NCBI GenBank assembly: GCA_013375455.1
Contig: JABXJT010000085.1
Coordinates: 1-20,714, forward strand
DNA: 20,714 bases
Source of the DNA: Candidatus Helarchaeota archaeon
Lineage (GTDB): Archaea > Asgardarchaeota > Lokiarchaeia > Helarchaeales > HEL-GB-A
Direction: 5' to 3'
In this document: positions 1 through 8,169 of the stretch, one piece after another
How the letters are laid out: the number at the start of each line of letters is the position of its first letter
Position numbering within the stretch: the first letter of the stretch is position 1
Program-made: the position numbers and the translations under genes
Notes under the pieces: model-generated
The model's input: the letters and a program-made list of their open reading frames with translations, nothing else
The model's database searches: none
What the model was told of the DNA's origin: nothing

Positions 1-815
1 AGAATTCCTATGCTTCCAGAAAAAGCGCTCGTGGCTCGAAACAGCGCAGCTTCAATTGAGGTGATGCTGTAAAAATCTTTCATAATATACGGCACCCAAT
101 CATCCACTAACCAGAGCGTGAAAAGATCGAGGGCGCAGAACAAGAGCGCAATGATAAGGAACCGATTTTTTAATATTTGCTTAAAAGAATTAAGAATCGA
201 AACCGATTTGGTTTCGTTAGTAGTTTGTTTAATTTTAAACTTTGGAGATTCTTCCACCAAAAAATAATTGATAATACCTACCATAATGATTGGTGGAACA
301 AGGATTAGGAATCCAAATTGCCACGCTCCCAGATAATCATCCGCAATTCCCGCCACGAACCATCCTACTATTGCGCCAAATATTCCACCTGATACGAATT
401 GACTCACCGCCTTCGCTCGAGATTTTACATCGTATAGTTCACCAAGCAAGGCAACTGCAACCGGAAAAAAGCCTCCAACCGATAATCCTTGAAGAAAGCG
501 TATATAGACAAAAATTTCACTAGGTACTATTGCTATTAGCGCTGTGGGAATGCAGAAGAGTAGGATTGACAAGTAAATTATTTTTTTTCTACCTATTTTA
601 TCAGATAATATTCCTAAAACCAATGCAGTAATGATATATCCTACCCAAAAAGATAAATCTACAACAAGGCTGACATCTATTAATTCTTGCAGTCCAATTT
701 CTTGCTGCATTACATCTTTTACAATATCACTGACCTGTCGTCCTCCTGCTGTAATGAGCCAGCCTAGCCAAACCGCTAGCAACGTATGCGATGAAAAAAA
801 TCGGAATTTAACCAT
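1..815 (-). CDS. MFS transporter, C-terminus cut by window edge
   Basis: Reading the complementary strand from ATG at 815 gives 271 codons without a stop, running off the left edge. The protein opens MVKFRFFSSHTLLAVWLGWL and is strongly hydrophobic, with about seven membrane spans visible. The loop between helices 2 and 3 carries GILSDKIGRKK, the classic MFS signature (G-x-x-x-D-x-x-G-R-K/R-K/R). GGIFGAIVG fits the proline/glycine-rich helix-5 motif. A hydrophilic stretch, KFKIKQTTNETKSV, looks like the start of the central cytoplasmic loop. The substrate cannot be told; the sugar/aromatic-acid transporter branch is possible. The only in-frame start after the upstream stop is this ATG. TATA-like stretches lie at about 842-852 and 867-876. 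The same-strand KaiC-like gene ends 90 bases upstream. Confidence 0.85.
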   Translation of the reverse strand, partial: MVKFRFFSSHTLLAVWLGWLITAGGRQVSDIVKDVMQQEIGLQELIDVSLVVDLSFWVGYIITALVLGILSDKIGRKKIIYLSILLFCIPTALIAIVPSEIFVYIRFLQGLSVGGFFPVAVALLGELYDVKSRAKAVSQFVSGGIFGAIVGWFVAGIADDYLGAWQFGFLILVPPIIMVGIINYFLVEESPKFKIKQTTNETKSVSILNSFKQILKNRFLIIALLFCALDLFTLWLVDDWVPYIMKDFYSITSIEAALFRATSAFSGSIGI

Positions 816-904
816 ACCTGCATTGCCCCTTATTTCAAGCGCTTTTAAGTATGATAAGATGTTGGTTTAAAAAAGATTGTGATTGAAATTGAATAACAAT
901 AAAT

Positions 905-2620
905 TTAGATAATCTGAAAGTAGGGTGGTTTAATGGTTAGTTGAAGGAGGTGGGATGCGCTGGGACGCCCTTGGGGATTCTTGATGATTTGAATGTATTT
1001 ATTCTGGCCTCCTGGATTATTAGAATCAACCCACAATTTTATAATACCATCAGAGTAGTACTCCAATTTATTTATAAAATTAGGTTGATGAAACGCGGGG
1101 AAAATGGTGGTTAATAATACATCTCCATGCTTTTGAATGATATCCAGAAAATAATTATACAACCAAATAATTTGTTTCTCAGTTAAAGGAATTTCTATTA
1201 AATCAGAGAGTATGAGACCATAATACGTGCTCTTACTACCTGGATTCGTAAATAACGTTCCTAATTGAGCAAGGTTTTTCTCTGGGTTGTGGGACCAACT
1301 CACCGATTCAAAATGCTCTGGATCAACTTTCTCATCTCGTAACCGGGATTTCTGAAAGAAGTCGTATAAGGTGAGTTGTTCGCGGGCAATTATATCCTCG
1401 AAGCTAATATTATTCTTCTTTAAAACCTTATTATTTTCGATAGATTGCTTGAAAATATCGATCAAATTGCTGAGTGAAACTTTTGGGAATGCAAACCGAC
1501 AGATTCTTTGCCGGGCAAGACCGTCGATGAAAAAATTAACATAAATTTTGACAAGATCATTTAGTGGAAATAAACTATCGATTTCAAGAAGCCAGGCGGT
1601 CCCATAAGTCAAGCCTTGCGTGAGATAATCGAGCTCCTCGAGGCGAAAAAGCGCTGCATTCTTCCCAGAAACGGGATTCTGTAGCGCCTGTGTCTGTAAT
1701 AAGAAGTCATTCAAAATAATTCCTTGATTCGTCACATGGAACTTGATTTCTGAAGTGGTATGATCTGTAAACAACATCTTTTCAATCAATAAATATCGCT
1801 GAATTTGCTGATTTTTCAGTTCTTTTCGGAATTGAAGCACGCAATCTGAAAATGATTTTAATGTTAACAGCGCGTTATTTGATATAAAATGCGGTTTCAG
1901 TACATAAAAGTATATGACATCGCTCTTATGTTTTATGATATTTGTGCCCAACTGGTTAATTAACGCGGATTCAATAGGACTACCTTTTGCCAATTTGATT
2001 AATTCGGTGAAACTATCAAACAGCATCATTTCAGTGTCAGGCATAAGCTCTTTTTGCCTTTCAATCATTTCGCGATAAATCTGCAGGATATTAATGTGTG
2101 AAACTGACTCAAACTCCCTTATATGGCTCTCGATGATGTCATAGACATCAATAAATTTAACCCTCTCACTTTGACTAGCATCCCATCCAAAACTTCTCAT
2201 TTGCTGAATGACTTGTTCGCTGGGCCGCTCTATCGCAAAATACGCACATTTCATACCTTCATTGAGAGCGGACCAAAGCATTTTTAGAGAAAATACGGAA
2301 GTGCCCACCCCTGACTCCCCAATTAGCAAGTTTGTCGAAGGACTAGGGAAACCTCCCCCAAGGTGCTGATCAAGCCCCGTAATATTTGTTTTGAAACGTT
2401 CTATTTTTTTTATTTCTTTGCTCAACTTGGGGATGGGCTTTAAAATTTTAATACCACCAATGATACCCGCCTCCCGTAGTTTTTTAATCCGAACTCCAAC
2501 TGCTTGCGGTGTCAAGCCTACAATTTCGGAAATTTTAGCGCTTGAAATGCGCGGATCTTCTCCTAATAACTGTAGTATCTGCCGATTAATTTCATCTATT
2601 TCCATGCTACAGGTGCTCAC
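905..2620 (-). CDS. AsnC-type winged-helix / KaiC-like RecA-fold protein with degenerate P-loop
   Basis: The 571-residue protein joins a winged-helix DNA-binding domain (about residues 8-62, IDEINRQILQLL...LREAGIIGG, Lrp/AsnC-like) to a KaiC/RecA-type domain (about 80-310) opening with GLDQHLGGGFP. Walker B is MMLFDS with D202. Walker A reads GESGVGTS at 101-108, so the invariant lysine is threonine (codon ACT). The C-terminal half, from QGLTYGTAWLLEIDS, keeps the outline of a second KaiC-type domain but has no P-loop. Known wHTH-KaiC fusions in archaea are thought to be regulatory or signalling ATPases. Here ATP binding may be weak, or the protein may act as a non-hydrolysing partner; that is inference. 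The start is GTG at 2620, or more probably ATG at 2605, which matches the usual AsnC N-terminus. No clear Shine-Dalgarno motif is seen. Confidence 0.8.
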   Translation of the reverse strand: MSTCSMEIDEINRQILQLLGEDPRISSAKISEIVGLTPQAVGVRIKKLREAGIIGGIKILKPIPKLSKEIKKIERFKTNITGLDQHLGGGFPSPSTNLLIGESGVGTSVFSLKMLWSALNEGMKCAYFAIERPSEQVIQQMRSFGWDASQSERVKFIDVYDIIESHIREFESVSHINILQIYREMIERQKELMPDTEMMLFDSFTELIKLAKGSPIESALINQLGTNIIKHKSDVIYFYVLKPHFISNNALLTLKSFSDCVLQFRKELKNQQIQRYLLIEKMLFTDHTTSEIKFHVTNQGIILNDFLLQTQALQNPVSGKNAALFRLEELDYLTQGLTYGTAWLLEIDSLFPLNDLVKIYVNFFIDGLARQRICRFAFPKVSLSNLIDIFKQSIENNKVLKKNNISFEDIIAREQLTLYDFFQKSRLRDEKVDPEHFESVSWSHNPEKNLAQLGTLFTNPGSKSTYYGLILSDLIEIPLTEKQIIWLYNYFLDIIQKHGDVLLTTIFPAFHQPNFINKLEYYSDGIIKLWVDSNNPGGQNKYIQIIKNPQGRPSASHLLQLTIKPPYFQII

Positions 2621-2881
2621 TCGACTTGTTTTTTGAAAAAATTTATCAACTTAAATTTTCAATGTGAAAATCAGGGCTTGTCAATTACTAAATATTATTA
2701 ATTCATCCTTTAATTTTTTCATTTTGTATTTTTATTCACTAAATCATTGTTTTCATTTTAAAGGTAGATGTGGTAATAATTACAAAAAGCTTTTTAAACG
2801 GTGTCAAATACACTTGTTATTGAGTCTAATAAGAAGTAACGCGAATTTACTTAAACAAGAGGGAACAGAGATTGAACAACA
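2621..2881. other. AT-rich intergenic region before structured repeat A
   Basis: No convincing coding sequence is present. A TATA-like box with a purine-rich BRE-like flank (CAAAAAGCTTTTTAAAC, about 2783-2799) reads rightwards. It could start a transcript near 2822 that passes through structured repeat A. The divergent wHTH-KaiC gene begins at 2620 or 2605. Confidence 0.35.
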
Positions 2882-3001
2882 GCACGACGTGGAAGAGTGA
2901 AAGATGCATTCAATCTACTTTTGTTTTTCATTTTGTTATTCCCTCCTCCCCTCCCCCTTTTCACAAATTTTGAGTGCATCCACTATACTTCTATTGCGTG
3001 C
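2882..3001 (+). ncRNA. Structured repeat element, copy A
   Basis: Outer stem: GCACG (2882-2886) pairs with CGTGC (2997-3001). After a 2x2 mismatch, GTGGAAG (2889-2895) pairs with CTTCTAT (2988-2994) using G-U wobbles. A 3-bp stem follows, GTG (2897-2899) with CAC (2981-2983), then an unpaired AAA bulge (2900-2902). The inner 11-bp stem is GATGCATTCAA (2903-2913) with TTGAGTGCATC (2970-2980), one wobble. The loop of about 56 nt holds a polypyrimidine core, TTATTCCCTCCTCCCC and onward, at 2936-2964. The same architecture recurs at 3177-3281 and on the other strand at 9002-9145. I do not recognise a described family. It could be a structured RNA or a DNA recombination/transposition element that folds when single-stranded. 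Strand is set by the pyrimidine-rich core and is uncertain. Confidence 0.6.
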
Positions 3002-3176
3002 GAGTTAATTTTATTCTTTTATTTACACCACTTGATCACTGAAAATCTCGGGAATAATCTACTCAAAACTGAGTAAAACTCACAATTTTCTTCATAAGGA
3101 GATCCATGTCTCATAACACTGTTATAACACTAAGTTATTTATATGAACCCTGACTTATAAAGAAATAGAACAATTG

Positions 3177-3281
3177 GGTGCGAAGGATGAGAGATAGGTC
3201 TTACTATTTTTTGTAAGATTGTATTATTCCCTCCTCCCCTCCCCCTTTTCACACGAAGACCTATCCATTAAACTTCGCACC
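3177..3281 (+). ncRNA. Structured repeat element, copy B
   Basis: This copy has the most perfect stems. GGTGCGAAG (3177-3185) pairs with CTTCGCACC (3273-3281). ATG (3187-3189) pairs with CAT (3266-3268), with an AGA bulge (3190-3192). GATAGGTCTT (3193-3202) pairs with AAGACCTATC (3256-3265). The stem sequences share almost nothing with copy A, yet the layout, the 3-nt bulge, the T-A-rich 3' internal loop (TAAA here, TATA in A) and the loop core TTATTCCCTCCTCCCC are kept. TCTTAC (3199-3204) can instead pair with GTAAGA (3213-3218), which would open the inner stem. A TATA-like TTATTTATATG at about 3136-3146 would place a start near the base of the stem. It ends 175 bases before the DUF362 start, so a role as a leader of that gene is possible. 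Confidence 0.65.
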
Positions 3282-3456
3282 GCAGCCCTTATTTTCACTA
3301 ACGCAGAATTATTTTCCCTCTCTTCTATCTTTACGTGTTAAATCTCCTGAAAATTTATTTCTAATCTAATAAGGTTTTTATAATTATTGATGATAGTGTA
3401 AGTAACGCAATTTTGTAAGGAAATAAAACGGAATTTAGAATAGTTGAGGTGAAAAG
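3282..3456 (+). promoter_or_regulatory. Promoter and leader region of the DUF362 gene
   Basis: The TATA-like TTTTTATAATT (about 3376-3386) lies roughly 75 bases before the DUF362 ATG, which implies a leader of about 45-50 nt. GAGGTGA at 3446-3452, four bases before the ATG, is a strong Shine-Dalgarno motif. Nothing else is recognisable. Confidence 0.45.
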
Positions 3457-4755
3457 ATGGCAAAAGTAGCCATAGTCCATAGAGATGAGGTTCCAGGGCT
3501 TCCATCCAAATACACGGATAAAGAATTGAAAGTTGTTACCGATATGGTAGATGAAATGTTCAATCTTCTTGGAGGGATTGATAAGATCATCAAACCTGGT
3601 GAGACAGTTGTCTTGAAACCGAATGCATGTACTTATTTCGGGTCAGTCATGAAAGATAAGAAGACAGGCGAAGAAAAAATCAACTTGCAGGCTGCAGCAA
3701 ACACCGATGCGCGAGTTCTTGCGGCTATTACGAAGTTAGCATTGGAGAAAGCTAAAGCAAAAGAAGTAATCACGGGCGAAACCTGTGCTTTTGATTATCA
3801 TGAACGTTGGCAAGCCAAAATCACGTTGGATGTTTCCGGCATTAAAAATGCCGTTGAAGCTGTGGGTGGCAAAGCACTCGATTTCAATGATGCCGAACGC
3901 GTTGAAATTAAAATGAAGCAGCCTTCCTTTGCGATGGATAAAATTAATGTCCCCGAAATTCTAACTCGCGATGATGTTGCATTCATCAATGTTCCTGCAA
4001 TGAAGACCCACACGTTTGAAACCGTGACGCTCGGATTCAAAAACTATCAAGGTATTTTTAAGTGGGAAGATAAACTCATTGCACATGATGGCAAACTTTC
4101 GTTGAAATTCGTTGATATTGCAAAAGCTCTTCCACCCCGCCTGACGGTTATTACCGGAATCTGGGCAGTACAAGGACAAGGTCCGATTCCAATGCGAGGT
4201 CATGACTACATGACAATTCAAGATATGAATACCATCATCGCTGGTGATAATATCGTTGCCACGGATGCTGTGTGTGCTAACGTGATGGGCATCGATCCGA
4301 TGAATGTTCGGACCATTCGTATGGGTGCTGCAGCTGGGATAGGGCCACTTGATTTGAAGGACATAGAAGTCGTAGGAACTCCGCTGGAGAAAGTCAAACG
4401 AGATTTCATAAAATCCTCGGGTGAACCAGAAGGGATTTATCCAAATACTCGGATACTTGCAGGATCGGCTTGTTATGTCTGTAAAGCCTTAGCACGCGCA
4501 ATGCTTGATGGCATTGCATTCACCCTAAAAGTCTTTAAAGATGATCCGGTTATCTTCATTCTGGGTAAGAATAACAAAATTCCATCAGATATTGAAGGAT
4601 CGGACAAAGATGTTTGGGTAATTGGTGATTGCGCAGAAGAATGGAAGGATGTCACATCCAACGTGCATTTCTTTCCAGGATGCTGCCCGATGCAAGCAAA
4701 TATAGAACTTCCTGGCACCATTATCGGCAAATGGAAAGCGTTACGGGCAAAATAA
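3457..4755 (+). CDS. DUF362 domain protein
   Basis: The 432-residue protein matches the DUF362 family. It has an N-terminal GETVVLKPNAC segment, then DARVLAAITKLALEKAKAKEVITGE, VPAMKTHTFETVTLGFKNYQG and a GDNIVATDAVCANVMGIDP segment. DUF362 proteins are uncharacterised, often fused to ferredoxin domains or linked to redox enzymes. Here no ferredoxin is fused. The C-terminal 100 residues carry scattered cysteines (CYVC, GDCAEEW, FPGCCP) that could bind a metal or cluster; that is inference. No signal peptide is seen, so it is probably cytoplasmic. A good Shine-Dalgarno (GAGGTGA) fixes the ATG. It is a single gene, 15 bases from the convergent end of nurA. Codon use is less AT-rich than the flanking spacers, as for a well-expressed core gene. 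Confidence 0.85.
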   Translation: MAKVAIVHRDEVPGLPSKYTDKELKVVTDMVDEMFNLLGGIDKIIKPGETVVLKPNACTYFGSVMKDKKTGEEKINLQAAANTDARVLAAITKLALEKAKAKEVITGETCAFDYHERWQAKITLDVSGIKNAVEAVGGKALDFNDAERVEIKMKQPSFAMDKINVPEILTRDDVAFINVPAMKTHTFETVTLGFKNYQGIFKWEDKLIAHDGKLSLKFVDIAKALPPRLTVITGIWAVQGQGPIPMRGHDYMTIQDMNTIIAGDNIVATDAVCANVMGIDPMNVRTIRMGAAAGIGPLDLKDIEVVGTPLEKVKRDFIKSSGEPEGIYPNTRILAGSACYVCKALARAMLDGIAFTLKVFKDDPVIFILGKNNKIPSDIEGSDKDVWVIGDCAEEWKDVTSNVHFFPGCCPMQANIELPGTIIGKWKALRAK

Positions 4756-4781
4756 CCTTCTTTTTCTTTTTTATTTTTTTG
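4756..4781 (+). terminator. T-rich terminator of the DUF362 gene
   Basis: Right after the DUF362 stop, the + strand reads CCTTCTTTTTC and then long T runs. This is a typical archaeal oligo-T terminator. It overlaps the lysine codons at the 3' end of the convergent nurA. Confidence 0.5.
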
Positions 4782-5967
4782 ATCGAAATGGGCGTTTATC
4801 ACGCCGAAGTTTCATTAAGAGGGTGGAAAAGCCGGACGTGCTAACGGCATGTGAGAGCGAATCATATACGTAATCGAGGTCATTTTCAAATAGGCGCGCT
4901 CGTGCATCCGCTTCAATAAGAACGGATGGGACGCCATATTCCGCATGCTGATTTGAAATCGGCAGGATGACTGAGGCAATTCGTTTAGCGTACTTGATGG
5001 GGTTAAGGGGTGCCAAAAATTCGACTTTAGTGGGGAGGTCGAACTGTACAGGTTTCAAATAGAATGAAAAAATCATTTCACTCCAATCGCGTTTAGTAAA
5101 ATCTTTCAAGATGGCGTGTTTCGAAGCGCTCTCGGAATATTTAAACGTGAAACTCCGCTCACCTGGTTCAAGAAACCGAAAAAGGAAGGTTGCATCGAGC
5201 GTTTGGTGAATGATAGGACGATAATCGATCTCACGTACTCCTTGGAGTTCAGGAATTTTACTTATTAGTACTGGTAGGACTTTCCCAAGAATGTGCATGA
5301 AACGGGTTGAACGAGTATCCTTTATTACTCCCGCGAGAAGGACATCATGTTCAAGACACTTTTCAAAGAGCTCTTCATATTTTCCAATAATATCAACATA
5401 TTTCTGATTGAGGGCTGAGGAACTGGGCGGTTTATCTAAAATCAGTGGGATTATTGACCCATCCAAGAGGATGACATCCGGATTGCGAGGCGCCATTTCG
5501 ATAGCTAATTGGATTTCTTCTTCTATTCGTGCTAGGGAATTTAAAATATCAATTTCGAGTCCTGAAAAAATATCCAAGTTAAAGACTAACTTTGGATTTG
5601 GTGCAACATTCGGGAAGTATTGAACCACAGGTTTCTCTTTCTGCATTTTAAAAAGGACCGCCACGGCGCGGGTTAACATGAGGTCAACCCCGTGGAGTGA
5701 CTTAGAAATGATACTCCCATCAATCCCAACAATCTGCATTCCATGCAAGTCAGCGGGTCTTACTTCATGAATAAATTCCCTTTCAATGATATCCTGATAG
5801 AGCATTTTATCTGGAATCACTTCCAGACTCAGTTCCTTACGTCCTTGCCGGAGAATTTTGCTCAATTTATTGCGACTTTTTTCCATCCGGATGATTTTAT
5901 CGGCAATAGCTTGGACCAGTTTATCAAATTCGCTTATCATCTTATCAAGACCACGTAATTCTCCCAT
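4771..5967 (-). CDS. nurA: NurA 5'-3' nuclease
   Basis: The 398-residue protein fits the NurA family, an RNase-H-like fold nuclease that works with the HerA translocase to resect DNA ends. Visible motifs are VGIDGS (catalytic D83), ILLDGS (D169), GVIKDTRS (about 213-220) and the C-terminal YGVPSVLIEADARARLF typical of NurA. A coiled helical N-terminus of about 70 residues precedes the domain. The TATA-like TAGATATATGAG (5989-6000) sits about 27 bases before the ATG and there is no Shine-Dalgarno, so the transcript is probably leaderless and independent of the radical SAM gene 84 bases upstream. In most archaea nurA is next to herA; here a clear herA is about 12.5 kb away on the other strand. 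Confidence 0.9.
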   Translation of the reverse strand: MGELRGLDKMISEFDKLVQAIADKIIRMEKSRNKLSKILRQGRKELSLEVIPDKMLYQDIIEREFIHEVRPADLHGMQIVGIDGSIISKSLHGVDLMLTRAVAVLFKMQKEKPVVQYFPNVAPNPKLVFNLDIFSGLEIDILNSLARIEEEIQLAIEMAPRNPDVILLDGSIIPLILDKPPSSSALNQKYVDIIGKYEELFEKCLEHDVLLAGVIKDTRSTRFMHILGKVLPVLISKIPELQGVREIDYRPIIHQTLDATFLFRFLEPGERSFTFKYSESASKHAILKDFTKRDWSEMIFSFYLKPVQFDLPTKVEFLAPLNPIKYAKRIASVILPISNQHAEYGVPSVLIEADARARLFENDLDYVYDSLSHAVSTSGFSTLLMKLRRDKRPFRSKK

Positions 5968-5988
5968 TCAAAAAAAGAAAAGTATCAT

Positions 5989-6000
5989 CTCATATATCTA
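5989..6000 (-). promoter_or_regulatory. TATA box for nurA, leaderless transcript likely
   Basis: On the minus strand TAGATATATGAG lies centred about 27 bases before the nurA ATG. With the usual archaeal spacing, transcription would begin at or next to the start codon. Confidence 0.4.
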
Positions 6001-6051
6001 TACTGAGGGATCTTATTTAAGTTCCATAAGGTTTTCTTTCATTGAAAGTTT

Positions 6052-6969
6052 CTAAACCGAGACCTCAAGCATTTTATCGCCTTTAAGTAGGGTTTCGATG
6101 TCTAGGCGTTTCACCCAGTACATGTATACTGGAACGATACATCCACACGTGCGGCAATCGACGGGCCCCATGACACAGGGTAACTTTCGGCTCATATCAG
6201 GATAATACGATTGGACTAACCCTGTCCGGAAACAACAATCCTTAACATGCTTTTTCGATTTATAGAGTTCGACCATCCGCCGTGAAATTAAGATAAAATC
6301 CCCATATTCATCAATGGCATGGTAGAGGCTCTTGATGGTATACTCCAGTTGTTTCCCATGTAAATATAAGGAATCACTTAATTGGCCCGTGTAAAGTATG
6401 AAAAAAATTCCTTTTACGTTGGTTTTTTGGCAAGCTTCAATCGTAGGAAGAATTTCTTTATAATTTGTCGTGCTTAAGGACATGGAAATGGCGATTCGCT
6501 TGTCATCCTCGATGTTTCGCATTATTTTCTGGTAACATCTTGCCCCACGGATGCGATTATGCGTTTCTTCTGTCCCATCAATTGACACCCAAATGACGCA
6601 CTTTAACCTTTCTGGGATCTTCCGGAGCCCGTTCGATGCGACTTGAATCGTGTTGAACGTATCGTAAGCCGCCTCTACGACTGGCATTCGCAAGGTTGGT
6701 TCTCCACCAGTTATGCTGGCATTAGTGATGCCTAATGAATAATGTTTCTTGAATACCCTTATCCATTGTTCATCTGTTAGCTCTAATTCATCGTCTTTTC
6801 GGTCCTTTACCCATGACTTGGCAAAATAACAATGTTCACAATTTAACTGACATCGGTACGTGATATCGTAGTTTATTGCCGGGGGGATTTTATTTACTCT
6901 AAACTCAAAATACCGGCGAATTGTCCCTAAAAATCCCACGGTTCTCCGCGCTAAATCGTAAATATTCAT
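6052..6969 (-). CDS. Radical SAM protein with Cys-rich C-terminus
   Basis: The 305-residue protein has the radical SAM 4Fe-4S motif CQLNCEHC (C40, C44, C47), followed by ITGGEPT (86-92), which contacts the methionine amino group of SAM, and a VSIDGTEETHNRIRG strand typical of the SPASM/HpnH-like branch. The last 60 residues carry several cysteines (CC near 246, then CVMGPVDCRTCGC), which could hold an auxiliary cluster. The substrate is unknown. HpnH-like lipid enzymes and peptide maturases share this general layout, but I cannot place it further. No short precursor-peptide gene is visible beside it. The ATG at 6969 has no Shine-Dalgarno. The TATA-like CATAAATAGG at 6991-7000 lies about 25 bases upstream, which fits a leaderless transcript. 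Confidence 0.8.
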   Translation of the reverse strand: MNIYDLARRTVGFLGTIRRYFEFRVNKIPPAINYDITYRCQLNCEHCYFAKSWVKDRKDDELELTDEQWIRVFKKHYSLGITNASITGGEPTLRMPVVEAAYDTFNTIQVASNGLRKIPERLKCVIWVSIDGTEETHNRIRGARCYQKIMRNIEDDKRIAISMSLSTTNYKEILPTIEACQKTNVKGIFFILYTGQLSDSLYLHGKQLEYTIKSLYHAIDEYGDFILISRRMVELYKSKKHVKDCCFRTGLVQSYYPDMSRKLPCVMGPVDCRTCGCIVPVYMYWVKRLDIETLLKGDKMLEVSV

Positions 6970-6990
6970 TGAAGTGATATTATTAGAAAC

Positions 6991-7000
6991 CCTATTTATG
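6991..7000 (-). promoter_or_regulatory. TATA box for the radical SAM gene
   Basis: The minus-strand CATAAATAGG is centred about 26 bases before the ATG with no Shine-Dalgarno in between. This suggests a leaderless mRNA, as for nurA. Confidence 0.35.
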
Positions 7001-7090
7001 ATTTCCTTTTCGTAAAATATTTGACTTGATAAAAAAATCCTTTTTAAGAGGGGAGAAAATACTATTTTACAAATTTATTGAGGCATGAAG

Positions 7091-7822
7091 ATGAAGAAAG
7101 TTCCCTTATTATTACTGATTTTTGGTTTTGCTTATTTCTGTCTCGAATTGATCCCACAGTTCACGCCAGATGTAATCATTAATGCTATCAATGTCAATGA
7201 TTTAATTGATCTCGTCATTACAATCCCCTTAACCTTCGCCATTTTTATCTTATTGTATCATTACATCAAAACTCATAAGGAATCAAAGACCTCCACTTTA
7301 ACTTATATACGTTGGTTTTTCCTGGGCGCGGTTTTCGTAATGCTAGTTGGTGACGTGATGCATTATACGGCCAACTCCATCTGGGCGCAAATTCAACATG
7401 ATTTAATCTACTTCTACGATGAAATGCTTGGACATTTTCTACTCTATCTGGGCATGTACTTGGTTTTCATCTTTCTGATCGTTCTCCAGTACTACTGTCC
7501 TTCACAAACCCCACTTGTCGAAGGGAAAGGCGTAAAAATACCACTTGGAGTTAGTGCTGGATTTCTTGCATTCATCCTTGCAGTAGGGACCATCGAGGGT
7601 CAGCAACCGTTTGTAACCTTAACGTTTTCAATAGCCATCCTTATCATCAGCTTATACCTCTGGAAAGTTAAAAAACCTGATCTCTGGAATTCGCCTGTTA
7701 TTTTCTACATGTTGATATTTTCTATCATCTGTTTAATCTTTATGTGCATCTACCCCATCATTCCCTCTATAATGGGTCACCCCTATCCCTATGCCCAACC
7801 AAGTGAGCTGGGAATCATCTAA
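7091..7822 (+). CDS. Seven-helix membrane protein, unknown family
   Basis: About 243 residues with seven predicted membrane spans, near residues 4-22, 34-58, 70-92, 108-130, 148-166, 171-190 and 203-226. Polar residues lie inside or beside the helices in VGDVMHYTANSI and YDEMLGHFLLYLG. This His/Asp/Glu pattern could bind a metal or heme, or be an intramembrane active site; that is inference and I do not recognise the family. An ATG also exists at 7085, but GAGG at 7080-7083 is only one base from it and seven from the ATG at 7091, so the second is preferred. It is divergent from the radical SAM gene. A short T-rich stretch (about 7830-7840) follows the stop. Confidence 0.7.
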   Translation: MKKVPLLLLIFGFAYFCLELIPQFTPDVIINAINVNDLIDLVITIPLTFAIFILLYHYIKTHKESKTSTLTYIRWFFLGAVFVMLVGDVMHYTANSIWAQIQHDLIYFYDEMLGHFLLYLGMYLVFIFLIVLQYYCPSQTPLVEGKGVKIPLGVSAGFLAFILAVGTIEGQQPFVTLTFSIAILIISLYLWKVKKPDLWNSPVIFYMLIFSIICLIFMCIYPIIPSIMGHPYPYAQPSELGII

Positions 7823-8169
7823 CCCTCCCTCTCTTTTTCAAATTTCGCTTTACTACAATTGCCATACACAGCCTGGCCAGTGCCTTAGTATTGAAATTTA
7901 AATTCTCTTGAATGAATCTTGCATCACTATATAAAAGTCTCACAAATTTCTTTATCCCACTTTTTTAGGAATTTACTAAATCACCAAATTCCTTATCTTC
8001 TGATTGGATTTAAAATTTCAATATCTTTGATTTTAAAAGTAATCTTCATTCAAAAACAAGAAAGAATTCGAATATATTTCACGATCTAAGACAATTAGAA
8101 AGTTCATGAAGGAAAATTGATTTTGGAGGAAAGAAAATTTAAAAATTAATGAAGTTATAATTGATTATA
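7823..8169. other. AT-rich spacer without a recognisable gene
   Basis: The stretch begins with a CT-rich run (CCCTCCCTCTCTTTTTC) that may end the upstream transcript. A TATA-like GAATATATTTC lies near 8070. GGAGG at 8125-8129 is too far from the PIN start to serve it. No long ORF or strong hairpin is seen. Confidence 0.3.

Noticed and set aside
2882..3281. Tandem copies A and B as a CRISPR-like array
   Set aside because: Only two units about 295 bases apart, without short repeats and uniform spacers and with no cas genes; the repeated part is a stem-loop.
2882..3281. Copies A and B as C/D or H/ACA guide RNAs
   Set aside because: No paired C (RUGAUGA) and D (CUGA) boxes and no ACA tail after paired hairpins at the right distance.
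6052..6969. Radical SAM gene as a RiPP maturase cluster
   Set aside because: No precursor-peptide gene, peptidase or exporter is recognisable beside it.
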